Numbered from the stretch's first letter, positions 8,151 to 17,765 are shown. The stretch is 64,000 nt of DNA from Flavobacterium sp. WV_118_3 (GCF_039778605.1 NZ_CP156060.1:1-64000), one strand, 5' to 3'. A program made the numbers and translations. Notes: generated by a model from the sequence alone, not told the origin.

Positions 8151-9381
8151 TTTTGATATGGTTTACAATGCTCTTAGTGGCATTTTGATTCATTTGTACG
8201 AAAGTGCTGCAAATATGACCTTTTTCGAAACGGATGTCTTCGTTTTGAATCAGATTGGAAAAGGCTTCGTCAAGTTCTTTTTGGTTTGAAATGGAAATAC
8301 AGCCTTCCATGTTAACCAGCGCTATGGCTTCGGCAAAATGGGAAAAATTAGGGCCAATTACAATCGGTACGCCAAAGGTGGCTGGTTCCAATATATTGTG
8401 AACACCCGGTTTGCCAAAACCGCCGCCTACATAGGCAATGTCGGCATAACTGTAGATCTTGGTCAGGATGCCAATGGTGTCGATAATAAAAACATCGTAA
8501 TCGCTTAAATCGGAAACGGAATTTTTTTTGGAAAATAAAACCGTTTTTCGGGAAATGCTTTTTTGGAGTTCCTGAATTTGTTCGGTTTTGATATTGTGTG
8601 GCGCAATGATAAACTTTACCGGATCGGTACAACGGTTAATATAGTCCACAAGTAGTGTTTCGTCTTTTGGCCAGGAGCTGCCAATGACGATAGTGGTCGT
8701 ATCGGCTTTAAAGTTTTCGATAAAATCCAAAGTGTTGTCGCGTTCCAAAATAGCCGATACCCGGTCAAATCGGGTGTCACCGCTCACTTTTACATTGTGA
8801 AATCCGATGCTTTGTAAAAGCTGTTTCGATTTTTCATTCTGAACAAAAAAGTAACGAAAGCTTTTTAGCGCGTTTCGGTAAAACGAACCATACCATTTAA
8901 AAAACGATTGTTTTTCGCGGAAAATTCCCGAAACCAGATAGGTCGGAATTTGGTGTTGTTGTAAAACATCCAGATAATTCGGCCAGTATTCGTATTTGAT
9001 AAAAAATACAAGATCGGGATGAACGGCTTTGATAAAACGGACGGCATTCAATCGGGTGTCCAACGGTAAATATACGGTGACATCGGCTATGGTATTGTTT
9101 TTTCGAACCTCATAACCCGATGGGGAAAAAAAGGTCAGTACAATTTTATGCGATGGATAATGGGCTTTGATTTGTTCCATTACCGGAAGCCCTTGTTCGT
9201 ATTCGCCCAGTGACGCGGCATGGAACCAGATGGTTTTATCGGTAGGTTGTATGGCGGATTCCAATGTGGTAAAAACATTTTTCCGTCCTTCGGTAAACAG
9301 CTTAATTTTAGGGCTTACCATAGCAATAAAACGGATCAGAAAACCAGCTATCCGAACCAGTAAATCGTATAAAAAAAACAT
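8134..9381 (-). CDS. waaA: 3-deoxy-D-manno-octulosonic acid (Kdo) transferase
   Basis: The product has 415 residues, the usual size for WaaA/KdtA, the glycosyltransferase that moves Kdo from CMP-Kdo to lipid A precursor on the inner face of the inner membrane. The start MFFLYDLLVRIAGFLIRFIAM gives the N-terminal membrane anchor. IWFHAASLGEYEQ (about 50-62) is the conserved family segment, and the C-terminal half has the GT-B donor-site segment YVGGGFGKPGVHNILEPA. It heads a minus-strand unit with the GNAT and S46 peptidase genes. Confidence 0.92.
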   Translation of the reverse strand: MFFLYDLLVRIAGFLIRFIAMVSPKIKLFTEGRKNVFTTLESAIQPTDKTIWFHAASLGEYEQGLPVMEQIKAHYPSHKIVLTFFSPSGYEVRKNNTIADVTVYLPLDTRLNAVRFIKAVHPDLVFFIKYEYWPNYLDVLQQHQIPTYLVSGIFREKQSFFKWYGSFYRNALKSFRYFFVQNEKSKQLLQSIGFHNVKVSGDTRFDRVSAILERDNTLDFIENFKADTTTIVIGSSWPKDETLLVDYINRCTDPVKFIIAPHNIKTEQIQELQKSISRKTVLFSKKNSVSDLSDYDVFIIDTIGILTKIYSYADIAYVGGGFGKPGVHNILEPATFGVPIVIGPNFSHFAEAIALVNMEGCISISNQKELDEAFSNLIQNEDIRFEKGHICSTFVQMNQNATKSIVNHIKNEYAV

Positions 9382-9428
9382 AGGCGAAAATTTGTGTCGC
9401 TAAATTACGGTTCTTTACGTTAATTTGA

Positions 9429-9459
9429 TTGGTGTAACGTCATTAAATGAGTATTTTTG
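9429..9459 (+). promoter_or_regulatory. Promoter for the DegT-galE unit
   Basis: A -33 TTG at 9429-9431 and a -7 TATTTTTG at 9452-9459 are separated by 20 bp, which fits the Bacteroidota sigma-A consensus. Transcription should start near 9466, leaving a leader of about 55 nt. Confidence 0.65.
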
Positions 9460-9467
9460 CTTGTTTT

Positions 9468-9489
9468 AATTCCTTTTCCAAAAGGAATT
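9468..9489 (+). repeat. Perfect hairpin at the 5' end of the DegT transcript
   Basis: Arms AATTCCTTTT and AAAAGGAATT form a perfect 10-bp stem with a 2-nt gap, placed right at the predicted transcription start. Only TTTC follows, so it is a poor terminator. A 5' mRNA-stabilising stem or an operator is possible. Confidence 0.5.
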
Positions 9490-9520
9490 TCAAATCGTTA
9501 CAAAGCAATTTAGAAAGCAC

Positions 9521-10651
9521 ATGAGAAAAATACAAATGGTTGATCTTAAGGGTCAATACGAACAAATAAAAGAGCAGGTTAACCAGTCAATCCAGGAAGT
9601 ACTGGATACCACAACATTTATCAACGGGCCGCAGGTACATCAATTCCAAAAATCATTGGAGGAATATCTGGATGTGAAACACGTAATTCCGTGTGCGAAT
9701 GGTACCGATGCCCTTCAGATCGCCATGATGGGATTGGGATTGCAACCCGGTGATGAGGTGATTACAGCCGATTTTACGTTTGCCGCTACCGTTGAGGTGA
9801 TTGCCTTGTTGCAACTGACTCCGGTTTTGGTTGATGTGGATCCGGATACGTTTAATATTTCGGTGGACGCCATTAAAAAAGCGATCACGCCAAAAACAAA
9901 AGCCATTGTTCCGGTACATATGTTCGGACAGGCGGCGAATATGGAAGCCATCATGGCGGTTGCAAAGGAATACAATCTGTTTGTGATCGAAGATAATGCG
10001 CAGGCAATCGGAGCCGATTATGAATATGCCGATGGTAGTAAAAAGAAAGTGGGAACGATTGGACATGTGGCGTCGACCTCATTTTTCCCGTCTAAAAACT
10101 TAGGATGTTATGGTGATGGTGGTGCCATTTTTACCAACGATGACGAACTGGCTTATAAATTACGCGGAATCGTAAACCACGGAATGTACGTACGTTACCA
10201 TCACGATGTAGTGGGTGTGAATTCCCGTTTGGATAGTATGCAGGCGGCGGTTTTAAACGCGAAGTTGCCAAGATTGGATGTGTATAACGACGCGCGTCAG
10301 TTGGCAGCTCAAAAATATGATGCGGCTCTTGCCGGACATGCGAATATTGTAACTCCGGTTGTAAAAGGCGATAAAGGAAGCCATGTGTTTCATCAATATA
10401 CGTTGCGAATTCTAAATGCCGATCGCAATGCGTTAATGCAGCACCTGATCGATAAAGGGATTCCATGTGCCATTTATTATCCGATTCCGTTACACAGTCA
10501 GAAAGCGTATGCTGATAGCCGTTATAATGAAGCCGATTTCCCGGTAACAAATCAATTGGTGAATGAAGTGATTTCATTACCAATGCATACCGAACTGGAT
10601 GACGAACAGATTAAATTTATTACCGATAGTATTCTGGAATTTTTAAAATAA
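9521..10651 (+). CDS. DegT/DnrJ/EryC1/StrS family sugar aminotransferase
   Basis: This 376-residue PLP enzyme contains the conserved segments CANGTDALQIAMM (about 58-70), the PLP-phosphate region, VIEDNAQAIGA (155-165) and SFFPSKNLGCYGDGG with the Schiff-base Lys192. Members transaminate nucleotide-linked keto-sugars during synthesis of O-antigen, capsule or glycan sugars. The specific sugar cannot be told. The partner galE, 38 bp downstream, supports a role in surface polysaccharide precursor synthesis. Confidence 0.9.
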   Translation: MRKIQMVDLKGQYEQIKEQVNQSIQEVLDTTTFINGPQVHQFQKSLEEYLDVKHVIPCANGTDALQIAMMGLGLQPGDEVITADFTFAATVEVIALLQLTPVLVDVDPDTFNISVDAIKKAITPKTKAIVPVHMFGQAANMEAIMAVAKEYNLFVIEDNAQAIGADYEYADGSKKKVGTIGHVASTSFFPSKNLGCYGDGGAIFTNDDELAYKLRGIVNHGMYVRYHHDVVGVNSRLDSMQAAVLNAKLPRLDVYNDARQLAAQKYDAALAGHANIVTPVVKGDKGSHVFHQYTLRILNADRNALMQHLIDKGIPCAIYYPIPLHSQKAYADSRYNEADFPVTNQLVNEVISLPMHTELDDEQIKFITDSILEFLK

Positions 10652-10689
10652 ACCTTTTCACGTATATTCGTGTTCATATTCAAAAATAA

Positions 10690-11706
10690 ATGAAAGTAGT
10701 TGTTACCGGAGGTTTAGGTTTTATCGGATCCCATACTGTAGTGGAATTATACCGTCAGGGGTTTGAAGTGGTTATTGTCGATAATCTGTCGAATTCATCT
10801 ATCGATGTTTTAACAGGTATTGAAAAAATAATCGGGGTGAAACCGGTATTTGAGCAGATTGATCTGCGCGATAAAGCTGTTGTAACTGCTTTTTTTGAAA
10901 AACACAACGATAGTATTGGTGTTATTCATTTTGCCGCTTCAAAAGCAGTGGGCGAAAGTGTGGAAAATCCATTACTGTATTATGAAAATAATATTGCGTC
11001 CTTAGTTTACCTGTTACAGGAATTACAAAAGAAAAAAGAAGCGTATTTTATTTTCAGCTCTTCGTGTACCGTATACGGTCAGGCCGAAAATATGCCGATC
11101 ACGGAGTGTGCTTCGGTACAACCGGCAATGTCTCCGTATGGGAATACAAAAAGGATTGGAGAAGAAATTATTAATGATGTAGCTAAAGTTTCCGGAATCA
11201 ATGCGATTTTGTTGCGTTATTTTAATCCGATTGGCGCTCACGAAACCGCCGAAATTGGTGAACTTCCAGTAGGCGTACCGCAAAATCTGGTGCCGTTTAT
11301 TACGCAAACCGCTATTGGTATCCGTAAGGAATTATCGGTGTATGGCGACGATTATCCAACAGCTGACGGAACCTGTATCCGCGATTATATTCATGTAGTT
11401 GATCTGGCTAAAGCACATGTGGTGGCGCTACAACGACTAATCGATCATAAAAACGAAAGTAAGGTGGAGGTGTTTAATGTTGGAACCGGAAAAGGAAGTT
11501 CGGTATTGGAAGTGATCCGCACCTTCGAAAAGGTGAGTGGGAAACTCTTACCGTATAAAATTGTAGGCCGACGCGAAGGTGATATAATCGAAGCCTATGC
11601 AAATACCGACAGGGCAAATCAGGTGTTGGGTTGGAAAGCGGAATTAACATTGGAACAGGCACTACATTCGGCCTGGAAATGGGAACAGAAAGTTCGAAAT
11701 ATATAA
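10690..11706 (+). CDS. galE: UDP-glucose 4-epimerase
   Basis: This 338-residue extended short-chain dehydrogenase starts MKVVVTGGLGFIGSH, the GxxGxxG NAD-binding motif. The catalytic signature is complete: Ser125/Thr127 region SSSCTVYG and Tyr150-x3-Lys154 in SPYGNTK. RDYIHVVDLAKAH near residue 228 and FNVGTGKGSSVLEV are typical of GalE. It interconverts UDP-glucose and UDP-galactose in the cytoplasm. It follows the DegT aminotransferase and probably shares its promoter. Confidence 0.93.
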   Translation: MKVVVTGGLGFIGSHTVVELYRQGFEVVIVDNLSNSSIDVLTGIEKIIGVKPVFEQIDLRDKAVVTAFFEKHNDSIGVIHFAASKAVGESVENPLLYYENNIASLVYLLQELQKKKEAYFIFSSSCTVYGQAENMPITECASVQPAMSPYGNTKRIGEEIINDVAKVSGINAILLRYFNPIGAHETAEIGELPVGVPQNLVPFITQTAIGIRKELSVYGDDYPTADGTCIRDYIHVVDLAKAHVVALQRLIDHKNESKVEVFNVGTGKGSSVLEVIRTFEKVSGKLLPYKIVGRREGDIIEAYANTDRANQVLGWKAELTLEQALHSAWKWEQKVRNI

Positions 11707-11708
11707 TA

Positions 11709-11737
11709 AAAATCCCGACTTATAGTCGGGATTTTTA
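11709..11737. terminator. Bidirectional terminator between galE and accD
   Basis: Stem AATCCCGACT/AGTCGGGATT with a 3-nt loop, A-run on the left and T-run on the right, in the 31-bp gap between converging genes. Confidence 0.85.
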
Positions 11738-12592
11738 TTAGCGTACCGGTTGATTTAAAATCAAGTCCAGGTATAAGTTGATTTTGTCTTTTAGCTCTTT
11801 ACGAGGCGTGATAAAGTCAAGGAAACCGTGTTCTAAAACAAATTCCGATGTTTGGAATCCTTCCGGAAGGTCTTTTCCGGTGGTGTCTTTTACGACACGT
11901 GGTCCGGCAAAACCGATCAAAGCTCCCGGCTCGGCAATGTTAATATCACCTAACATCGCATAGGATGCTGTAGTTCCTCCGGTTGTCGGATCGGTACATA
12001 AGGAGATATACGGGATTTTTGCATCGGCCAATTGCGCCAGTTTTGCAGATGTTTTGGCTAACTGCATTAAGGAGTATGCCGCTTCCATCATACGGGCACC
12101 ACCCGATTTGGAAATCATTACAAAAGGTACTTTATGCTTGATGGAATAATCGATTGCACGGGCAATTTTTTCCCCTACAACAGCTCCCATTGATCCTCCG
12201 ATAAACGCAAAATCCATTGAAGCAACAACCAGGTCTTTCCCTTTGGATTTTCCTACTGCTGTACGAACCGCATCTTTTAATTTGGTTTTGTCGATAGCGT
12301 CTTTTAAACGATCGCTGTACTTTTTAGTATCCACAAATTTAAGCGGATCCTTGGAAGTCATGTTGGCATCCAGTTCTTTAAATTCGTTGTTGTCGAATAA
12401 AATCTCAAAATATTCTTTACTGCCAATGCGAACGTGATAGCCGTCTTCCGGGCTTACCCAAAGATTTTTTGCTAATTCTTCAGCATCAATGATTTTTCCT
12501 GTCGGTGATTTGTACCAAAGTCCTTTTGGTACATCTTTTTTATCTTCAGTTGCGGTTTGAATCCCTTTTGCTGTTCTTTTAAACCAAGCCAT
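11738..12592 (-). CDS. accD: Acetyl-CoA carboxylase carboxyltransferase beta subunit, lacking the zinc finger cysteines
   Basis: The 284-residue product carries the carboxyltransferase fold with [24 protein letters not shown] and [11 protein letters not shown], and [18 protein letters not shown]. AccD and AccA transfer the carboxyl group from biotin to acetyl-CoA in the first step of fatty acid synthesis. In E. coli AccD the N-terminal WTKC..C....C..C segment binds zinc. Here the aligned segment reads WYKSPTGK...[10 protein letters not shown], with no cysteine. It lies 35 bp after fbaA on the same strand, so the two are probably co-transcribed. Confidence 0.93.
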   Translation of the reverse strand: MAWFKRTAKGIQTATEDKKDVPKGLWYKSPTGKIIDAEELAKNLWVSPEDGYHVRIGSKEYFEILFDNNEFKELDANMTSKDPLKFVDTKKYSDRLKDAIDKTKLKDAVRTAVGKSKGKDLVVASMDFAFIGGSMGAVVGEKIARAIDYSIKHKVPFVMISKSGGARMMEAAYSLMQLAKTSAKLAQLADAKIPYISLCTDPTTGGTTASYAMLGDINIAEPGALIGFAGPRVVKDTTGKDLPEGFQTSEFVLEHGFLDFITPRKELKDKINLYLDLILNQPVR

Positions 12593-12627
12593 AGTTTTAA
12601 ATTTGAATTAATCTGAATGTTACTACA

Positions 12628-13695
12628 TTATAATGTATTAACGTTATTCAGGTCTTTAAACGCCTGTTCCAGACGTGTGTTAAACGTAATTTCTCCCTCG
12701 CGAACCCATTTTCTAGGGTCGTAGTGTTTTTTATTCGGAACATCGGCTCCTTCCGGATTTCCGATCTGTGTTCTTAAATAGTCAATTTTTGATACCATAT
12801 AGTCACGAACCCCTTCGGTAAAAGCAAACTGAAGGTCGGTGTCAATATTCATTTTGATCACGCCATATGAAATCGCTTCCCGGATCTCTTCCAATGTCGA
12901 ACCGGATCCACCATGGAATACAAAATCAACCGGGTTGTGTCCGGTGCTGAATTTGTTCTGAACGTATTCCTGAGAGTTTCTAAGGATTTTTGGTGTTAGT
13001 TTTACGTTACCCGGTTTGTAAACCCCGTGAACGTTTCCGAAAGCTGCGGCAACTGTAAAACGTGGACTGATTTTCATCAATTCCTCATAAGCATACGCTA
13101 CTTCTTCCGGTTGTGTATATAATTTAGAGCTGTCTACATCCGAATTGTCTACACCGTCTTCTTCACCACCTGTGATTCCCAATTCAATTTCCAACGTCAT
13201 TCCCATTTTGCTCATACGCTCCAAATATTTTTTGGAAATCTCCAGATTCTCTTCAATCGGCTCTTCGGAAAGATCGATCATGTGGGAACTGAACAATGGT
13301 TTTCCGGTTTGCTTAAAGTGTTCTTCACTGGCATCCAGCAGACCGTCGATCCACGGTAATAAATTTTTTGCACAATGGTCGGTGTGTAAAATCACGGTAG
13401 CACCATAGGCTTCTGCCAGCGTATGGATGTGTTTTGCTCCGGCAATAGCACCCAAAATAGCTGATTTCTGACCGTCGTTGGAAAGTCCTTTTCCAGCATT
13501 AAACGAAGCACCTCCGTTAGAAAACTGGATAATAACAGGGGCATTTAATTTGGCAGCAGTTTCCAGAACACCGTTGATAGTGCTTGATCCCGTAACGTTT
13601 ACTGCGGGTAAGGCAAAGCCTTTTTCTTTTGCATATCGAAAGATTTCCTGTACTTGATCGCCGGTTGCTACACCTGGTTTTATTGTATGAGCCAT
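12628..13695 (-). CDS. fbaA: Class II fructose-bisphosphate aldolase
   Basis: This 355-residue enzyme is of the long E. coli FbaA type. The zinc-binding segments are visible: VILHTDHCAKN (Asp/His pair near residue 105-112), LEIELGITGGEEDGVDN, and FGNVHGVYKPGN, followed by FVFHGGSGS. It cleaves fructose-1,6-bisphosphate to two triose phosphates, or makes it in gluconeogenesis. It is the first gene of a likely fbaA-accD unit, with a -7 element (CAAAAATA on the plus strand) at 13723-13730. Confidence 0.95.
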   Translation of the reverse strand: MAHTIKPGVATGDQVQEIFRYAKEKGFALPAVNVTGSSTINGVLETAAKLNAPVIIQFSNGGASFNAGKGLSNDGQKSAILGAIAGAKHIHTLAEAYGATVILHTDHCAKNLLPWIDGLLDASEEHFKQTGKPLFSSHMIDLSEEPIEENLEISKKYLERMSKMGMTLEIELGITGGEEDGVDNSDVDSSKLYTQPEEVAYAYEELMKISPRFTVAAAFGNVHGVYKPGNVKLTPKILRNSQEYVQNKFSTGHNPVDFVFHGGSGSTLEEIREAISYGVIKMNIDTDLQFAFTEGVRDYMVSKIDYLRTQIGNPEGADVPNKKHYDPRKWVREGEITFNTRLEQAFKDLNNVNTL

Positions 13696-13722
13696 TGTGT
13701 TGTTGTTTTTAATTTATTTTGA

Positions 13723-13730
13723 CAAAAATA
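13723..13730 (-). promoter_or_regulatory. Promoter -7 element for fbaA-accD
   Basis: The minus strand reads TATTTTTG here, 28 bp before the fbaA ATG. This matches TAnnTTTG; no clear TTG -33 was found. Confidence 0.5.
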
Positions 13731-13743
13731 ATAATTTCTAAAA

Positions 13744-16299
13744 TTAGAAAGGATAATTAATTCCAATATTTAAGACGGCTCGATTCGGTACGATATCGCG
13801 GAACCATCTTTCCTTCATTTCTTTGGCCGGGTTGTAGGTTTTAAAACCAATATCCAAACGGATTACAAAGAAGTTTAAATCGTAGCGGAAACCAATTCCG
13901 GTACCTAATGCGAGATCCTGTAACGATTTAAAGCCTTCGAAAACACTTTCTTCATCGGTTACGTTATCAAAAACGTTCCAGATGTTTCCGGCGTCGGCAA
14001 AAAGGGCACCGTTTAGTTTGTTAAAAATATTAAAACGATATTCGGCACTCAGTGCAATTTTAAAGTTGGCCTCGTTAAAGTCGTTCAAACCGCCACTTCG
14101 ACCCGGACCTAAACTATAGGACTGCCATGCCCGGTTGTCGTTCGATCCACCGCCAAAGTAACTTCGCGAAAACGGAATCGAATTGGAGTTTCCATACGGA
14201 ATCGCCAGTCCGGTAAAAGCCCGTGCCGCAATAACCTGCTTGCCGCCTAAATCCCAGTTTTTGATGAGGTCGATTTCGCCTTTGATGTATTGGGAATATT
14301 CGACGTTAAAAAACTTTTTACGACCGTAAATATCTGCTTCCTGGTTTTCGATTTTGGAAATCAGACTCAGGACGTTCCCGGCCGATTCCAGTTTGGTTTT
14401 AAAGGTGTAAAAATCGTTGTCGTTAATGTTGGTACGACTGGATTTGGTGTACGTGACGTTGGTCGCAAGGATAAGGTTGTTCTCGGTTAGACGTAACCTT
14501 CTTTCCTCAATACTCCGAATGGCGTAATAATCGTTGTCATTTGGTGTAAGACTCGTTTGTCCGCCCAAAACTTCGTTGATAAAACCGGTGGTTCCCTGCG
14601 GAATGGAAAGATTGCCTTCTTCGTCCAGATTGGTCGGATCGGTATTATAAACCTGTGCTAAACCATTCAGACGGTCGTATGACGAGTGGTACACACTAAA
14701 ATAATTACCCGGGTTTACGTTACGAACGTATTGTAAGTTGACCAAATCGAAACGGATATTCGTGTTTCGTTTCGGATTCCAGTTGTAGTTGAGAATACCG
14801 GTAAAACTTTCTTTGTCCAAACCGATGTTTTGCTGACGCGAAAGACCAATACTCATCTGTGTGGTTGGAAGGGTGTTTTTCGGAATGATCTTATCGGTAT
14901 TTAGCGGGAAAAAGATTCGTGGAAACGAAAGTTTGACATCGGCTCCATATTCCGAAATATTAAAAAATACGTTATTCGGATTGGCAAGATCCTGAGACGA
15001 ACCGATATTGCCGCGTAAGGCAATTTCGAGAATCTCGGCTCCTCTGAAAATGTTACGAATCGAAAGTGCCGCACTTCCCAGAATACCAAAATCCTGAATG
15101 TTGGAATGCATAAAATCGGCCGTCGCATTAAAGTTGAATTTTTTACGCGGCGATAAGATAATGTTGGCAATTAGTGACGTTCCGGTAGTGTCGTTTTTGT
15201 CTTCTTCATATTCGATATTCGGATAGTTAAACACCCGCAGGTTGCTCAAAGAACGCGAGGTTAACTGTCGTCTGAAATCACTGAATTTACTGCCTTTGGT
15301 AATAAATATCGCGTCGGTTATCGCTTTGGGACGGTATTTTAGTTTGTCGGAACTATAAATGTTAAAGTTGTTATAGCTGGTACTGTCGGCTACTTTTTGC
15401 TTGTTTTTGTTATTGGTATTTCCGGTGAAAATATTAACCTCACTAATGGTATACAGTTTAAAGGGAACCTTTATCAGGGAATCTCCTTTTTTAACGGTTC
15501 GGTCGTCAATCAGGATATCGACATGAGCTTTGTGGTTGGTCGCTACCGTATCAACATCATATTCGATATTGGTTTCCTGGAAATAATACGCTCCGTTATT
15601 GCGGAAATGCGTGGCAATTCGTTTTCTTTCATCACTAAAATACTGCGAATTGTATTGTTTGCCTTTTACAATTAACGATTGGTTTTTGGTGCGTTCAAAT
15701 AACGAATCCAAAGCCGCTGTTTTGATCGAGGTGGTAATGCTGTCGACAATATAAGGCGCGCCCAGTTTAACCTCGTAGTTCACTTTACCGCGTTTGTCGG
15801 GTAAGGTGTCGATTTTATACGTGATTTTATTGTTGAAATAACCGGCGTTGAAATAGTACGACAACATACGGTTTCTGGATTTCTGTACTTTTGTGGAATC
15901 GATTATTACCGGAGCTTCTCCCGTTTTTTTTAGAAACGTACTGGCACCCGATACAAAAAAGGATTGCCCCAATCGCTGTACTTGTTTTTCGGATAACAGG
16001 TCGGTTAGGAATTTATGACGTTTGGGTTTCTTTTCCAGCCATAACTGATAATCGGCTTCCGGGCTTTTTCGTGCCAGGTTATACATCTGTAATCGCAGGC
16101 GGTAACCCAGAATGGAACTATTCGGTTTTTGATAAAGCTGATTTAAAATCGTCTCGCTTTTTTCTTTCTTACCGTCCACCATTACCGTGTTCTCGATTAA
16201 AAGGTGCTGTCCTTCGGGTACTCTTTTAACAAGAGAACAAGAGTATAAAATTGCACCTAATAAGAGAAATAGTGCTATTTTTGATAAATTATTTTTCAA
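13744..16299 (-). CDS. TamL-type lipidated BamA/TamA family outer-membrane protein
   Basis: This 851-residue protein starts with a lipoprotein signal ending at a lipobox (GAILYSC, Cys21), unusual for an Omp85 barrel but characteristic of TamL, the Bacteroidota TamA relative. POTRA-like repeats follow (for example AGYFNNKITYKIDTLPDKRGKVNYEV split across residues 155-180), then a C-terminal 16-strand barrel region ending RAVLNIGINYPF with a terminal aromatic. SRSYFGGGSNDNRAW and GPGRSGG fit the family's conserved barrel loop. TamL, with TamB, is thought to assist insertion of outer-membrane proteins or lipid transport. It is divergent from the SpoU methyltransferase gene. Confidence 0.87.
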   Translation of the reverse strand: MKNNLSKIALFLLLGAILYSCSLVKRVPEGQHLLIENTVMVDGKKEKSETILNQLYQKPNSSILGYRLRLQMYNLARKSPEADYQLWLEKKPKRHKFLTDLLSEKQVQRLGQSFFVSGASTFLKKTGEAPVIIDSTKVQKSRNRMLSYYFNAGYFNNKITYKIDTLPDKRGKVNYEVKLGAPYIVDSITTSIKTAALDSLFERTKNQSLIVKGKQYNSQYFSDERKRIATHFRNNGAYYFQETNIEYDVDTVATNHKAHVDILIDDRTVKKGDSLIKVPFKLYTISEVNIFTGNTNNKNKQKVADSTSYNNFNIYSSDKLKYRPKAITDAIFITKGSKFSDFRRQLTSRSLSNLRVFNYPNIEYEEDKNDTTGTSLIANIILSPRKKFNFNATADFMHSNIQDFGILGSAALSIRNIFRGAEILEIALRGNIGSSQDLANPNNVFFNISEYGADVKLSFPRIFFPLNTDKIIPKNTLPTTQMSIGLSRQQNIGLDKESFTGILNYNWNPKRNTNIRFDLVNLQYVRNVNPGNYFSVYHSSYDRLNGLAQVYNTDPTNLDEEGNLSIPQGTTGFINEVLGGQTSLTPNDNDYYAIRSIEERRLRLTENNLILATNVTYTKSSRTNINDNDFYTFKTKLESAGNVLSLISKIENQEADIYGRKKFFNVEYSQYIKGEIDLIKNWDLGGKQVIAARAFTGLAIPYGNSNSIPFSRSYFGGGSNDNRAWQSYSLGPGRSGGLNDFNEANFKIALSAEYRFNIFNKLNGALFADAGNIWNVFDNVTDEESVFEGFKSLQDLALGTGIGFRYDLNFFVIRLDIGFKTYNPAKEMKERWFRDIVPNRAVLNIGINYPF

Positions 16300-16318
16300 A
16301 TCGATTACAATAGTAAGT

Positions 16319-16326
16319 CAAAAATA
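16319..16326 (-). promoter_or_regulatory. Promoter -7 element for the TamL gene
   Basis: The minus strand reads TATTTTTG, 20 bp before the TamL ATG, so the leader would be only about 12-15 nt. It sits inside the 36-bp divergent gap. Confidence 0.5.
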
Positions 16327-16335
16327 CATTTTTTT

Positions 16336-17076
16336 ATGGTTAGTAAAAACCAAATCAAACTAATAACGAGTTTACAGCAAAAAAAATATAGAAAACAGCA
16401 TGAATTATTCTTTGCCGAAGGTATAAAGGTAATTCAAGAATTACTGAATTCCAATTTTGAACTGTATCATTTGTTTTCGGTTGAGGCTATTTTTGATTCG
16501 CTTCCGCAAAATAAAGTAACATTGATTTCGGAGGCAGAACTCAAGAAAATTAGTGCGCTAACGACACCGAATACTTGTTTGGCGTTGTTTCGTATTCCGG
16601 AGGAAAAACCGGTTGTCGAATCCGGATTGATTCTGGCCTTAGACGATATCCGCGATCCGGGGAATCTCGGAACGATTTTACGACTGAGTGACTGGTTTGG
16701 AATTTCAGATGTCGTATGTTCGAACGAAACCGTTGATATTTATAATCCGAAAGTGATTCAGGCGACCATGGGCTCGATCTCGCGGGTGAATGTAATCTAT
16801 ACCGATCTGGAAGCATTTCTGGATCAAACGAAATTGCCGGTTTTCGGAACGTTTATGGATGGTGCTAATATTTATGAACAAAAACTTCCGGAAAACGGAA
16901 TTATTGTTATGGGTAATGAAGCCAATGGTATTTCGGAATCCATAGAAAAACGAACAACAGAACGACTTTCTATTCCGCGCTTTGGAAATTTACAGCTTAC
17001 CGAAAGCCTGAATGTGGCCACGGCAACCGCTATTATTCTAAGTGAATGTAAAAGAGGACTTTTTAGTGGAAGGTAA
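16336..17076 (+). CDS. TrmH/SpoU family RNA 2'-O-methyltransferase
   Basis: This 246-residue protein has an N-terminal substrate-binding part (RKQHELFFAEGIKVIQELL) and the SPOUT catalytic domain. The three SpoU motifs are present: LDDIRDPGNLGTILR (motif 1, about 98-112), IIVMGNEANGIS (motif 2) and SIPRFGNLQLTESLNVATATAIIL (motif 3, the knotted SAM site). Members methylate the 2'-OH of rRNA or tRNA nucleotides; the target here is not evident. Its last 14 bp overlap the end of the converging porT gene. Confidence 0.9.
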   Translation: MVSKNQIKLITSLQQKKYRKQHELFFAEGIKVIQELLNSNFELYHLFSVEAIFDSLPQNKVTLISEAELKKISALTTPNTCLALFRIPEEKPVVESGLILALDDIRDPGNLGTILRLSDWFGISDVVCSNETVDIYNPKVIQATMGSISRVNVIYTDLEAFLDQTKLPVFGTFMDGANIYEQKLPENGIIVMGNEANGISESIEKRTTERLSIPRFGNLQLTESLNVATATAIILSECKRGLFSGR

Positions 17077-17764
17077 AGTTGATGAAAATCCCACGGGTTT
17101 TCATCGATTCTACATTTCCGGTCCACGGACTGTTCGGGTTGTTGTCGCGAATTAATTCGTCGTTAATGCCGAATACACCACGGATGGACGGTGAAAATTT
17201 AAAGTATTCCAGATAGAAATCGATACCCAATCCTAATTCATAGTTGGTCGACCAACGCGTCATACGAAAACGGTAGGCGTAGTTGTCGTCGGTAGCATCG
17301 TAGTTACTACCCAAATTGAGTGATTTCGAGAATCCACCAACTACATACGGACGTACATTCCCAAAGCGCTGGGACGAAAATTTCAGTAATAATGGGAAAT
17401 GAATATAGGTCGATTTAACTTCTCGCAATTGATCTACCGGTCGGGTCAGACTCGGGTCGTGGAAGGTTAGATCCCGCTGGGTATAATACAATCCGGGTTC
17501 GAAACGAAGATCCAAATGTTCCATTATCCTTAAATTTCCAACCAAACCAACGTTAAATCCGGTGGTTCCTTTTACTTCAATGTCAACGCCGGGTTTGATA
17601 TAATCAAACTTAAAATCGTAGCTGCTGAATCCTAAAAAATAGCCCCAGTGTACGCGCTGCTTGTCAAAGTTTTCCAGGTTAATAACCGGATTTTTACTAA
17701 ACATCGACTGTGAAAAGCAGTTTAGTGACAGAAGTAATAAGGAAATAAGGATGAATTTTCTCAT
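17063..17764 (-). CDS. porT: PorT/SprT family T9SS outer-membrane beta-barrel protein
   Basis: I place the start at the ATG at 17764, 1 bp after the ubiE stop, giving 233 residues with a signal peptide (MRKFILISLLLLSLNCFSQS). An upstream in-frame start would add 18 basic residues that spoil the signal. The mature part (NLENFDKQRVHWGYFLGFSSYDFKF and later barrel strands ending GIFINFTFH, read in segments) fits PorT/SprT, an outer-membrane barrel needed for type IX secretion and gliding. Linkage to ubiE is, as I recall, common in flavobacteria. The call is from remembered family features. Confidence 0.75.
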   Translation of the reverse strand: MRKFILISLLLLSLNCFSQSMFSKNPVINLENFDKQRVHWGYFLGFSSYDFKFDYIKPGVDIEVKGTTGFNVGLVGNLRIMEHLDLRFEPGLYYTQRDLTFHDPSLTRPVDQLREVKSTYIHFPLLLKFSSQRFGNVRPYVVGGFSKSLNLGSNYDATDDNYAYRFRMTRWSTNYELGLGIDFYLEYFKFSPSIRGVFGINDELIRDNNPNSPWTGNVESMKTRGIFINFTFH

Positions 17765-17765
17765 A

